A stretch of DNA of 64,000 bases from Streptomyces mangrovi (GTDB lineage: Bacteria > Actinomycetota > Actinomycetes > Streptomycetales > Streptomycetaceae): the NCBI RefSeq assembly GCF_900114215.1, contig NZ_FOSG01000007.1:225756-289755 (forward strand), given 5' to 3'. Below are positions 9,054-15,486 of the stretch, piece by piece. The notes beneath the pieces were generated by a model. The model was not told where the DNA came from and did not search any database. It was given only the letters and a program-made list of their open reading frames with translations. Positions within the stretch are counted from its first letter, which is position 1, and every line of letters starts with the position of its first letter. The position numbers and the translations under genes are program-made.

Positions 9054-9098
9054 CGCCCGGTGGCGCGGCGCGCCCCTCACGCGCCGCACCACCGGGCG
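9054..9098 (+). terminator. Terminator after GH81 gene
   Basis: A long inverted repeat: CGCCCGGTGG (9054-9063) pairs with CCACCGGGCG (9089-9098), and the inner CGCGGCGCG pairs with CGCGCCGC, around a 7-nt loop. It lies 43 bases after the GH81 stop. Confidence 0.7.
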
Positions 9099-9210
9099 AA
9101 CGGAGAAGAGGGAGCGCGGTCGGCCGTACGACGTGGCGGGGCCCGGGAGTCGTATCCAGCTCCCGGGCCCCTGGGGATGCCACCCAATTGCGCACGCCGG
9201 CGGCGTTTAA

Positions 9211-9318
9211 GAGGACGGATCAGTCATCATGCCGTCGTGTTCTGCCTTTGAACTACCGCACCACGGAAGAGGTGCAGGCGAGAGTCGAACTCGCACCCGA
9301 CGGCGTTCGTCCGTCCCC
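9211..9318 (-). ncRNA. Y-RNA-like permuted tRNA mimic 2 (YrlA-type architecture)
   Basis: Read on the minus strand, all tRNA arms are present but in circularly permuted order. A basal 9-bp stem (9310-9318 with 9211-9219) leads over an internal loop to a 7-bp anticodon-like stem (9298-9304 with 9231-9237). Then come GGT, a T-arm with 5-bp stem and TTCGACT loop (9278-9294), and the 3' acceptor strand CTGCACC (9271-9277). An 8-nt loop follows, then the 5' acceptor strand GGTGCGG (9256-9262), TA, a D-arm with 4-bp stem GTTC/GAAC and AAAGGCA loop (9239-9253), and A. The geometry (7-bp acceptor, T-loop TTCGA, TA spacer, GG in the D loop) is canonical tRNA, but the acceptor is closed by a loop and the anticodon loop is open. 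This is the fold described for bacterial YrlA Y RNAs. The internal loop has CGAA on one side and TGACT on the other, loosely like the Ro-binding site of Y RNAs. Ends are estimates. Confidence 0.75.
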
Positions 9319-9343
9319 GGTCGATCCGGCGATCGGCGGCGAT

Positions 9344-9489
9344 GCTGAGACTGGAGCGAGAGTCTGAGATTGACCACGGCTGCCTCTGCCATGTTGGGCT
9401 ACCCCGGCCCGTTGGTAGTACTGCTGTGCCGGGGGAAGGACTCGAACCTTCACTGTCACCGCTTCTTCAGGCTGAACTTCAGTGTCAGC
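9344..9489 (-). ncRNA. Y-RNA-like permuted tRNA mimic 1 (YrlA-type architecture)
   Basis: The second copy of the same architecture, 25 bases upstream on the minus strand. A 10-position basal stem (9480-9489 with 9344-9353) has nine pairs and one C-C mismatch. The anticodon-like stem is GCGGT/GCCGT (9458-9462 with 9376-9380, two wobble pairs). The T-arm has stem GAAGG/CCTTC and loop TTCGAGT (9435-9451). The acceptor CCCCGGC (9428-9434) pairs perfectly over 7 bp with GCCGGGG (9402-9408) across a 19-nt loop. TA and a D-arm (9382-9399, GCC/GGC stem, ATGGCA loop) follow. The stems differ in sequence from the other copy while the fold is the same, which is strong evidence for a conserved structured RNA. 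The central internal loop is larger here and its pairing is uncertain. Confidence 0.7.
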
Positions 9490-9541
9490 TTGCGCTCCTC
9501 ACGCGAACCGGTCCTCATTCCGGCCCGCGCCTGGTCGCGCA

Positions 9542-9563
9542 CCCCCGCGCTCGCACGCGGGGG
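9542..9563 (-). terminator. Hairpin between the 243-residue gene and the RNA pair
   Basis: An 8-bp GC stem (CCCCCGCG at 9542-9549 with CGCGGGGG at 9556-9563) and a 6-nt loop, 29 bases after the stop codon at 9592. It probably ends the mRNA, which would require the two downstream RNAs to have their own promoter or to be made by read-through and processing. Confidence 0.6.
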
Positions 9564-9591
9564 CGATCATGGATGCTACCCGCGGCCGGCG

Positions 9592-10323
9592 TCAGCCGAA
9601 CAGGTAGCCGAACACCGCGTCGCCGACCCGCCGGTCGGTGACCTCCGCGCCGTTGGCCTCCTCGCGGGCGAACTTCACGGCCTGCTGGAGCTTCTCGACC
9701 CGCTCCACCAGCTCGTTGACCCGCCGGGCCGGAAGCGCTCCGGAGAACTTCACGGTCGTCCAGTACCCGATGGGCACGTCCTCGTAGTACACCTCGACCT
9801 GCGCCGGGTGCTTGTCCGTCGCCTCCGCCTTGACGTGGTTGCGGGGGACCTTCTTGGTGCGGATCGTGCGGACCGGGTCCGTCTTCCACCAGTCCGTGGA
9901 CGGGTCCTGCGACCAGGACTCGGCAGCGTCGAGCGTGGGGAGCTTCCTGACGAAGGTGTGCAGGTCGGTGAGCTGCTTCTCCAGGAACAGCAGATAGCTG
10001 ACGGGGGCGTCGGCGACGATCGTCCGCCCGTCGACGGTGACGTCGGCGCGGGCCGCGCAGTTCGCCCAGTCCTTGGTGGCGGTCACGTCGAACAGCCGGG
10101 TCAGCGACGCGGACATCTCCCGCAGCACGTCCTCCGCCTGCACCTGCACCCGCGTGGACTCGGGCGGCAGCTGCTCGCCCTCCTCGTCCTTGGGCTGGTA
10201 CGTGCGCGAGATGCCCGCCAGCAGCGCCGGCTTCTGCACCTTGTGGTGCGCCGCGGTGATGTCCTGGAGCGCCTTGCTCTTGACACCCTTCTCGACCGCG
10301 ATGATCTGGTTCAGCTTCGCCAC
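9592..10323 (-). CDS. Conserved-looking protein of unknown function next to Y-RNA-like elements
   Basis: A 243-residue soluble protein, rich in charged residues. I do not recognise a named domain. Visible features: a Lys-rich N-terminus (VAKLNQIIAVEKGVKSK), a segment HHKVQKPALLAGISRTYQPKDEEGEQLP, a helix with APVSYLLFLEKQLTDLHTFV (about 104-123), a basic stretch RTIRTKKVPRNHVKAEATDKHP (about 150-171) that could touch nucleic acid, and a C-terminal coiled-coil-like helix (RRVNELVERVEKLQQAVKFAREEANG) ending in GDAVFGYLFG. There is no signal peptide or membrane segment. Start: GTG 10323, preceded by AAGGGGGAC; the frame extends to 10371 without a better site. It lies directly upstream of the two permuted-tRNA RNAs on the same strand, which suggests an RNA-related role (inference from context only). 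It is not a TROVE/Ro protein. Confidence 0.8.
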   Translation of the reverse strand: MAKLNQIIAVEKGVKSKALQDITAAHHKVQKPALLAGISRTYQPKDEEGEQLPPESTRVQVQAEDVLREMSASLTRLFDVTATKDWANCAARADVTVDGRTIVADAPVSYLLFLEKQLTDLHTFVRKLPTLDAAESWSQDPSTDWWKTDPVRTIRTKKVPRNHVKAEATDKHPAQVEVYYEDVPIGYWTTVKFSGALPARRVNELVERVEKLQQAVKFAREEANGAEVTDRRVGDAVFGYLFG

Positions 10324-10608
10324 GTCGGGTCCCCCTTCGAACAGGCAGGAACGTACCCCACCGGCCCGCACACCCGCACGTCTTTATCGCCGCGCCCTGG
10401 GCTCCGGCCCCGCCCGGAACCATCGGCGGGCACTTCCCCGTCCGGGCGGGAGGACGGAAGGGCGCGGCAGGTGCTCGCGTGATCCGCCTGTCCGGGCGGA
10501 GGGCGGCGACCGCGGAGTCGTCTCGCAGGCAGGCGCCGCTTCCACCGGTGAGAGGCCCGCTGTTAGGGTGCGGTGCCGCGCGGGGCGGAGCAGGGCGGGG
10601 GAGCCAGG

Positions 10609-10854
10609 TTGAACATCCGGTACAGGATCGAGCAGGTCGCGGACCTGCCGCCCGTGTTGGCGGCCGTCCTCGGGATCTTCGTGCTCGCCCTGCTCGTCGG
10701 AGTGGTGTGGGGGCTGCTGCGGTTGCCGGACCACACGAAGCTCAGGAGCCCGGCGGCCCGCGAGCGCGCGAAGCGTCGCAAGGAGAGCCAGAAGCGGCAG
10801 AAGAAGCTGCGTTCGCGCCGGGAGTCCCTGCAACGCAAGGCAGGCCGGCGCTGA
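10609..10854 (+). CDS. Small single-pass membrane protein, basic tail
   Basis: An 81-residue protein with a hydrophobic helix (VLAAVLGIFVLALLVGVVWGLL, about residues 16-37) followed by a very basic tail (ARERAKRRKESQKRQKKLRSRRESLQRKAGRR). The topology is therefore N-out, C-in. I choose the TTG at 10609 because GGGGGAG lies 6-7 bases upstream; a GTG at 10573 would add 12 residues. No function can be assigned. Confidence 0.6.
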   Translation: MNIRYRIEQVADLPPVLAAVLGIFVLALLVGVVWGLLRLPDHTKLRSPAARERAKRRKESQKRQKKLRSRRESLQRKAGRR

Positions 10855-10869
10855 TCGGCGCCCGCCATG

Positions 10870-11095
10870 CCGCGACGAGAACCCTCTCCCCCACGGCCTC
10901 GCTCAGAACCGGATCTGGCTGGAGATCGTCCAGTTCGCCCTCGACCTGCCGGCCGGGGGTACCCCCGGCCGAAGTCTGGGGAGGACGCCGATGCTCGCCC
11001 TGACCGGCAAGACCCGCCGCTGAGAGCCCGAGAAGCTTCGCTTCCGCCTCATCTTCTCAGCCGCCGCACAACTCGTCACCAGGCGGGCGAAGGCG
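10870..11095 (+). mobile_element. IS1380-family transposase relic
   Basis: In one frame 10904 onward reads QNRIWLEIVQFALDL, then a foreign insert of 39 bases, then PMLALTGKTRR, an in-frame stop where Trp is expected, EPEKLRFRL and SAAAQLVTRRAKA. This is the well-known C-terminal block of IS1380-family transposases. The rest of the element, including terminal repeats, is missing. The relic is dead: it is truncated on both sides, carries a nonsense mutation and is interrupted by a palindromic repeat. Confidence 0.8.
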
Positions 11096-11853
11096 TCGGC
11101 GGTCTCGTTGAGGTCGTGTCCGATGTGGCCTCGTCGGCCAGCCGGTTGAGCCATGCATCCTCGACGTCTTCGGCGATCCGGCGCAGACGCTGATGCTCCT
11201 CGATGTCGATCACCACGCCTTCCTCTTTGCCACGCCGGTTTGTGGTCGCCGGAGTCTCCCCCGCCGGGCACGGTTGATGATGTCGGTGAGATGGCCACGC
11301 ACCTCAACCGTGGATTGCACCACCGGATCACCCGTGCAGCAGATCTACATGAGTGCTCACCGCTCCCCCAGCGCGTACTCCGCCCGGACGGTCTTGCCCG
11401 GACGGTCTTGCCCGGCCCGTCCCGGCGCGGGTGCCAGTCCCAGCGCGCGGCCAGCTCCGACACCAGGAGCAGGCCCCGGCCCGACTCCTCCGGGTTCTCG
11501 GCGTCCGGGGCGGCGGGACTCACCGGCAGGCGTTCGGCGCGGGTGTCGGTGACCTCGACGCGCACGCACCGGCCGCCGGCCGGTGCGTGCAGGCGGAGGT
11601 GGAAGTCCCGGCCGGGCACGTGCCCGTGCCGCACGGCGTTCGCGGTGAGCTCGGCGGCGATCAGCACGATCTCGTCGTGCGCTGTGGTCCCGTACGGGAT
11701 CCCCCAGGCGTCGAGGCGGACGGCGACCAGCCGCCGGGCGAGACGGGCCCCTCTGGGCGTGGAGGTGAAGCGCATCCCGAAGACGTGGTCGCCGGGGCCG
11801 GTGAGGCGGGTGGGACGGGTGGCGTCAACGGGGCTGCCGGGCTTGCTCGTCAT
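10903..11853 (-). CDS. Anti-sigma-type ATP-binding protein, C-terminus shifted by duplication
   Basis: The first 160 or so residues are an RsbW-like HATPase_c domain: LIAAELTANAVRHGHVPGRDF is the N-box and ESGRGLLLVSELAARWDW the G-box region. Such small ATPases sit beside WhiJ-like HTH and DUF397 genes, as here. Near the C-terminus a 14-bp tandem duplication (11385-11412) shifts the frame. Removing one copy restores GPGKTVRAEYALGER followed by a stop at 11357, the expected family end. As written, the frame instead runs on over the antitoxin and IS1380 relics to 10903, adding over 150 unrelated residues. ATG 11853 (MTSKPGSP) is preferred; GTG 11862 is possible. The fold core is intact, but the extended product may be unstable. 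Confidence 0.7.
   Translation of the reverse strand: MTSKPGSPVDATRPTRLTGPGDHVFGMRFTSTPRGARLARRLVAVRLDAWGIPYGTTAHDEIVLIAAELTANAVRHGHVPGRDFHLRLHAPAGGRCVRVEVTDTRAERLPVSPAAPDAENPEESGRGLLLVSELAARWDWHPRRDGPGKTVRARPSGRSTRWGSGEHSCRSAARVIRWCNPRLRCVAISPTSSTVPGGGDSGDHKPAWQRGRRGDRHRGASASAPDRRRRRGCMAQPAGRRGHIGHDLNETADAFARLVTSCAAAEKMRRKRSFSGSQRRVLPVRASIGVLPRLRPGVPPAGRSRANWTISSQIRF
10948..10985 (+). repeat. Palindromic repeat inserted in the IS1380 relic
   Basis: GGCCGGGGGTACCCCCGGCC (10951-10970) is a perfect 20-bp palindrome followed by GAAGTCTGGGGA. The combination is a short dispersed repeat that I recall from many Streptomyces intergenic regions. Here it replaces a few codons of the transposase relic without shifting its frame. 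Confidence 0.65.
11076..11320 (-). pseudogene. YefM/Phd-type antitoxin relic, frameshifted in a G run
   Basis: From GTG 11320 the minus strand reads VQSTVEVRGHLTDIINRARRG, then the frame breaks in a run of five G. One base shifted it continues ETPATTNRRGKEEGVVIDIE, EHQRLRRIAEDVEDAWLNRL and ADEA. Joined, this is a typical prevent-host-death antitoxin. Adding one G to the run restores the frame, so a one-base deletion killed it. After ADEA the sequence runs into the IS1380 relic and no toxin gene follows. It lies inside the extended reading frame of the neighbouring ATPase. Confidence 0.75.
11385..11412. repeat. 14-bp tandem duplication causing a frameshift
   Basis: CGGACGGTCTTGCC occurs twice without spacer (11385-11398, 11399-11412). 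Because 14 is not a multiple of three, it shifts the reading frame of the minus-strand ATPase just before its natural stop at 11357-11359. Confidence 0.85.
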
Positions 11854-11999
11854 GCCCACCACGGTCCCCGTGGCGGCGCGGCGCGACCAGTGGTGACGCG
11901 CCTCGCGGGCCGCTTGTACGCGCGGTACGCGTGCGGGTACGAGGCATGCGGCGTGACCGCCTCCCGGGTAGGCGCGTTGGCCCGGTGAGGTGATGTTCG

Positions 12000-12905
12000 A
12001 TGACTGAGCGTACGGACGGGGAGACCGCCCCGAGTGGCGGGGCGGTCGTGAACTTCGGTGACGGCTGGGAAGGCGACGACGGGCCCGGGCGGCGGCCGGA
12101 GGACGAGAGCGGACGCGGTGTCGTCACCGCGTTCGGGCGGACCATGAAGGCCCTGCGGTCGCGGCAGGGCCTGGAGCGCGAGGAGTTCGGCAAGCGGATC
12201 GGGTACTCGGCCTCGACGGTCGCCTCGTTCGAGCAGGGGCGGAGGATTCCGTCGCCCCGGACGATCGAGCGGGCGGACGAAGTGCTGGGCGCCGACGGGC
12301 TTCTGAGCCTGTGGAAGGAGGAGGTGGAGCGGGCCCAGTACCCGCTCTTCTTCCAGGGGATGGCGGCGTTGGAGAAGGAGGCCATCGAACTGGTCATGTA
12401 CGACACGCTCGTGGTCAACGGCCTGCTCCAGACCGAGGAGTACATGCGTGCGCTGCTCGGCATGCGGCGCCCGCCGCTGGACCCGGAGACCATCGAACTG
12501 CGCGTCGCCGCACGGCTGGCCCGCCAGGAACTCCTGGACCGGCGGCCCGCGCCGCTGCTCAGTTTCGTGGTGGACGAGCCGGTGCTGCGACGCCCGTACG
12601 GTGGGAAGGACGTGCTGCGCGGACAATTGGAACACCTGCTCACGGTCGGCCAGAAGCGGAACGTCGAACTTCAGGTCATGCCACTCGGCTGCGAGGACAA
12701 CGCGGGCGTGAACGGACCGTTCACGGTCGTCACACGCAAGGACGGCAAGAAGTTCCTGTACGCCGAGGCGCAGGGAATCGGCTCTCTTCAGACTGACCCG
12801 GAACAGGCGGTTCTCGCACACGCGCGCTATGGGATCATCCGCTCACAGGCTCTCAGTCCGCGAGAGTCGCTGGAGTTCATCGAAGGGGTGCTGGGATCAC
12901 TATGA
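12000..12905 (+). CDS. WhiJ-like XRE regulator (HTH + DUF5753)
   Basis: A 301-residue regulator. An XRE helix-turn-helix lies at about 45-100 (LRSRQGLEREEFGKRIGYSA then STVASFEQGRRIPSPRTIE). The DUF5753 domain covers about 110-295, with the usual YDTLVVNGLLQTEEYMRALL and a C-terminal AEAQGIGSLQTDPE. These proteins form families of developmental or metabolic switches in Streptomyces together with DUF397 partners and RsbW-like ATPases. The gene overlaps the next one by ATGA, so the two are translationally coupled. The ATPase gene lies divergently on the other side. Confidence 0.9.
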   Translation: MTERTDGETAPSGGAVVNFGDGWEGDDGPGRRPEDESGRGVVTAFGRTMKALRSRQGLEREEFGKRIGYSASTVASFEQGRRIPSPRTIERADEVLGADGLLSLWKEEVERAQYPLFFQGMAALEKEAIELVMYDTLVVNGLLQTEEYMRALLGMRRPPLDPETIELRVAARLARQELLDRRPAPLLSFVVDEPVLRRPYGGKDVLRGQLEHLLTVGQKRNVELQVMPLGCEDNAGVNGPFTVVTRKDGKKFLYAEAQGIGSLQTDPEQAVLAHARYGIIRSQALSPRESLEFIEGVLGSL

Positions 12906-13117
12906 CCAACACTGAGTCCTCGACCGTCGCCTCCGGCCTCGTCTGGTTCAAGAGCAGCTACAGCGGGACCGAGGGCGGTCAGTGCGTGGAGGTCGCGGCC
13001 GACACGGCCGCCGTGCACATCCGGGACTCCAAGGCCGCTGCCGGGCCGGTCCTCACGGTGTCGCGCGAGGCGTGGGCAGGGTTTCTCGGACTGGCCTCGT
13101 CGGAGCGGAGTCTCTGA
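12902..13117 (+). CDS. DUF397 protein (AbaA ORFD-like)
   Basis: A 71-residue DUF397 protein: LVWFKSSYSGTEGGQCVEVA, then VHIRDSKAAAGPVLTVSREA and WAGFL, the full family pattern. Members act as small partners of WhiJ-type regulators, apparently antagonising their DNA binding (established for some paralogues). The start overlaps the stop of the upstream regulator. Confidence 0.92.
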   Translation: MTNTESSTVASGLVWFKSSYSGTEGGQCVEVAADTAAVHIRDSKAAAGPVLTVSREAWAGFLGLASSERSL

Positions 13118-13130
13118 CACCTGTACGCAC

Positions 13131-13171
13131 GTGGGAGCCCCGCCGTCCTTCCCGGACGACGGGGCTCCCAC
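13131..13171 (+). terminator. Terminator after DUF397
   Basis: GTGGGAGCCCCG (13131-13142) pairs with CGGGGCTCCCAC (13160-13171), with a further CGTCC/GGACG pairing inside. It ends the two-gene regulator operon. Confidence 0.8.
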
Positions 13172-13416
13172 GGGTCGCGTCTGCGGAGGCCGCATGTCGC
13201 CGGGTTCCCGGCCAACCTCGTGCAGGGGACGGATGAACTCGACAGGAGCGGTGCGCCCCGGGCCGCGTAGCGAAAGCAGAGGCTAGGTACGAAGGAGACG
13301 GATGGCCGAAAACCATCGCCGGACGGCGTTGGCATGACCGCATTCGACGATCGTCACCCGAAGCCGCTGTAAGGTCACGCCACGCGATCATGTGTCTATA
13401 CCTGGGGAGGGGTGGC

Positions 13417-15006
13417 ATGCGGGCTTGGGTGGTGCGCGCCGGGGAGAACGGCGAGAGGGAACGGGCGGCGCTGGAGGACGGCATCCTCATCGTCGGATGG
13501 GACAGGCTCGCGATGGGTGACCTCGCCGCCGCCGCATCCCGTGACGACATCAGAGCCGCCGTGGCCGCCGCCTACCCCGACGAGGGCCCGTACACGATCG
13601 GAAACTGGACCGGTCAGCTCTACCGCTTCCTCCATGAGATCCAGCCTGGTGACCTCGTCGCCCTGCCGCTGAAGTCCGGACGGGTGGCGATCGGCCGGGT
13701 GACGGGCGGCTATGAGTACCGGGCGGAGGCCCCCGACGGGATGCGGCACGTGCGACGGGTCCAGTGGCTCGTCACGGATGTCGACCGGCAGGTGATCCAG
13801 TCCGATCTGCAGGACAGCATGGGCTCCCTGCTGACCGTCTTCGAGCTCAGCAGGTTCGGCGCGGCGGAGCGCGTGGCCGCCCTAGCCGAGGGCAAGCCCG
13901 ACCCCGGGCGCCCCGACGCCGACGAGTTCGCCGCCACCCTCACCGAGCCCGCGAAGCTGTACGGGGAGGTGCGCCGGCGCAGCGCCGAGGAGCCGCTCAC
14001 CCTGTCCGTCCGGGACTTCCTCGGAGTCTGGGGTTTCCAGCGGCGCTATCCGGCGGCTACCGAGCAGATCGAGAGTGACCTGGAGGCGCGGGGGCTGGTC
14101 ACCGTACCGCCCTTCACCGAGGGCACGCTCGACAGCCGGATCGCGGTGCTGGCGGGAGGTGCCGAGCCGGACGAGTCGGGGACGAGTGCGGTGACCAGGC
14201 TCTCCACCAGTGCTCACCTGACAGCCGTCGGCCAGGCCGCCTCGCACGCCGCCGGTCACCTGCTGGCTGAGGAGGCCGAGACGCAGACCGTCGCGTACCG
14301 CGTGAGCAACCTGGCGTCCGCGAACCGCATGCCCGAGTGCGTACGCGTCGGGGACGGTATCGGAACCGCCATGACGCTCATGGTGCTGCGCGGCTACAGC
14401 CAACTGCCCGTCCTCGACGCCGACGGGCGGCTGCGGGGTGTCGTGAGCTGGGAGTCGATCGGACGCGCCCGGATGGCCGACCCCGGTGCCGATCTCCAGG
14501 CCGCCACGGTACGAGCTCTGGAGGCGGACCGCTCGGACGACCTGCTCGACTGGATCGGGGCCATCCAGCAGTCCGGATATGTGCTCGTGCGCGACCACGA
14601 CCACAAGGTCTGCGGTCTGATCACCGCCTCCGACCTGACGGTGCAGTTCGGCACGCGCGTGCGCCCCTTCGTCCTGGTGGAAGAGATCGAGCAGCGCCTG
14701 CGCCGCGTGGTCGACCGGTGCATTCCGCTCGACCGCATCCGAGCTTCCCAGAAGGAACGCGCCGCCAGGGTGCACTCCGCCGCCGACCTCACCTTCGGGG
14801 CCTACGGGCACCTGCTCAGGGTGCCCGAGAACTGGGCCGCACTGGGATGGGCCATCGACCAGCAGCATTTCCTGGAGGCGCTCGAGGACTGCCGCAACTT
14901 CCGCAACAGCCTGATGCACTTCAGCCCGGACCCGATGACCGATGACCAACTGGTCCCGGCTCAGGGGCTGCTGGAACTGCTGCGCTCCCTGGACCCGCAC
15001 ACCTGA
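13417..15006 (+). CDS. PUA-like / CBS-CBS / HEPN multidomain protein
   Basis: A 529-residue cytosolic protein. Residues 1-150 (MRAWVVRAGENGE, IVGWDRL, IGNWTGQLYRFLHEIQPGDLVALPLKSGRVAIGRV) match the PUA-like domain that precedes Mrr-type nucleases in restriction systems. A winged-helix-like linker follows at about 170-265. Two CBS motifs span about 297-420 (GYSQLPVLDADGRLRGVVSW; SGYVLVRDHDHKVCGLITAS). The last 110 residues form a HEPN-like helical domain ending in CRNFRNSLMHF, giving the R-x4-H motif (Arg496-Asn497, His501). PUA-like domains often read modified bases, CBS pairs bind nucleotides and HEPN domains are usually RNases; a sensor-switch-effector protein is inferred. ATG 13417 has GGGGAGGGG upstream; an earlier ATG at 13390 has none. 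Confidence 0.8.
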   Translation: MRAWVVRAGENGERERAALEDGILIVGWDRLAMGDLAAAASRDDIRAAVAAAYPDEGPYTIGNWTGQLYRFLHEIQPGDLVALPLKSGRVAIGRVTGGYEYRAEAPDGMRHVRRVQWLVTDVDRQVIQSDLQDSMGSLLTVFELSRFGAAERVAALAEGKPDPGRPDADEFAATLTEPAKLYGEVRRRSAEEPLTLSVRDFLGVWGFQRRYPAATEQIESDLEARGLVTVPPFTEGTLDSRIAVLAGGAEPDESGTSAVTRLSTSAHLTAVGQAASHAAGHLLAEEAETQTVAYRVSNLASANRMPECVRVGDGIGTAMTLMVLRGYSQLPVLDADGRLRGVVSWESIGRARMADPGADLQAATVRALEADRSDDLLDWIGAIQQSGYVLVRDHDHKVCGLITASDLTVQFGTRVRPFVLVEEIEQRLRRVVDRCIPLDRIRASQKERAARVHSAADLTFGAYGHLLRVPENWAALGWAIDQQHFLEALEDCRNFRNSLMHFSPDPMTDDQLVPAQGLLELLRSLDPHT

Positions 15007-15175
15007 CGCTCACGGGCCACCGGCGCCCGAGGCGCGCCGGTGGCAAAGGCTGGGAGTGCCGGACACGGTACCCCGCGCCATCCCTGCGGTCAGTTGCCGA
15101 CGGTCCACGGGACCGGCTGCTCCCGTCAGCCGAGAACGCCGTCACCCTGGGCTCCCCAGAACCGGGAAACAGAAA

Positions 15176-15196
15176 AGCCCCAGATCGACTGGGGCT
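15176..15196 (-). terminator. Terminator of tRNA-Leu
   Basis: AGCCCCAG/CTGGGGCT hairpin (15176-15183 with 15189-15196, 5-nt loop), followed on the minus strand by TTTTCTG. It is one of the few hairpins in the window with a T tail and lies just past the 3' end of the tRNA. Confidence 0.85.
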
Positions 15197-15201
15197 TCCA
15201 C

Positions 15202-15289
15202 TGGTGTCCGAGGGGGGACTTGAACCCCCACGCCCGATAAAGGGCACTAGCACCTCAAGCTAGCGCGTCTGCCATTCCGCCACCCGGAC
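15202..15289 (-). tRNA. tRNA-Leu (anticodon GAG), CCA encoded
   Basis: Read on the minus strand: acceptor GTCCGGG pairs with CTCGGAC (one G-U), D-arm TGGCGGAATGGCAGACGCG, anticodon arm CTAGCTTGAGGTGCTAG with anticodon GAG, a long class II variable arm (GTGCCCTTTATCGGGCGT), T-arm GGGGGTTCAAGTCCCCC, then ACCA. It decodes CUC. The discriminator A and the encoded CCA at 15202-15205 complete it. Confidence 0.95.
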
Positions 15290-15486
15290 CGGTGTGCGAC
15301 CCGCGGCCTTCCGGCCGCGGCGACGGGGAACACCATACCAAGTTTTCGCGGTGCCTCTCACATGCATAAGCCGTGGTCCGGCGGGGTGCGGGGAGATCGC
15401 GCGGGCTCTCACCGCAGGTGAGAAACCGCGTACGCCCGGACACCACCGGCCCGCCTCCGGGCCGGTGGTGTCCGGGCGGTGGAAGG

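Noticed and set aside
9211..9489. Conventional tRNA genes on the minus strand
   Set aside because: T-loop and D-arm signatures are clear, but in each element the 3' half comes before the 5' half and no anticodon loop can close. A standard tRNA reading is impossible, and bacteria lack the splicing enzyme needed for permuted tRNA genes.
10870..11095. Active insertion sequence
   Set aside because: No terminal inverted repeats or target duplications can be seen; the frame is truncated and has a stop codon.
11357..11569. Separate short minus-strand gene ending at 11357
   Set aside because: It is the original C-terminal frame of the ATPase, split off by the 14-bp duplication, not an independent gene.
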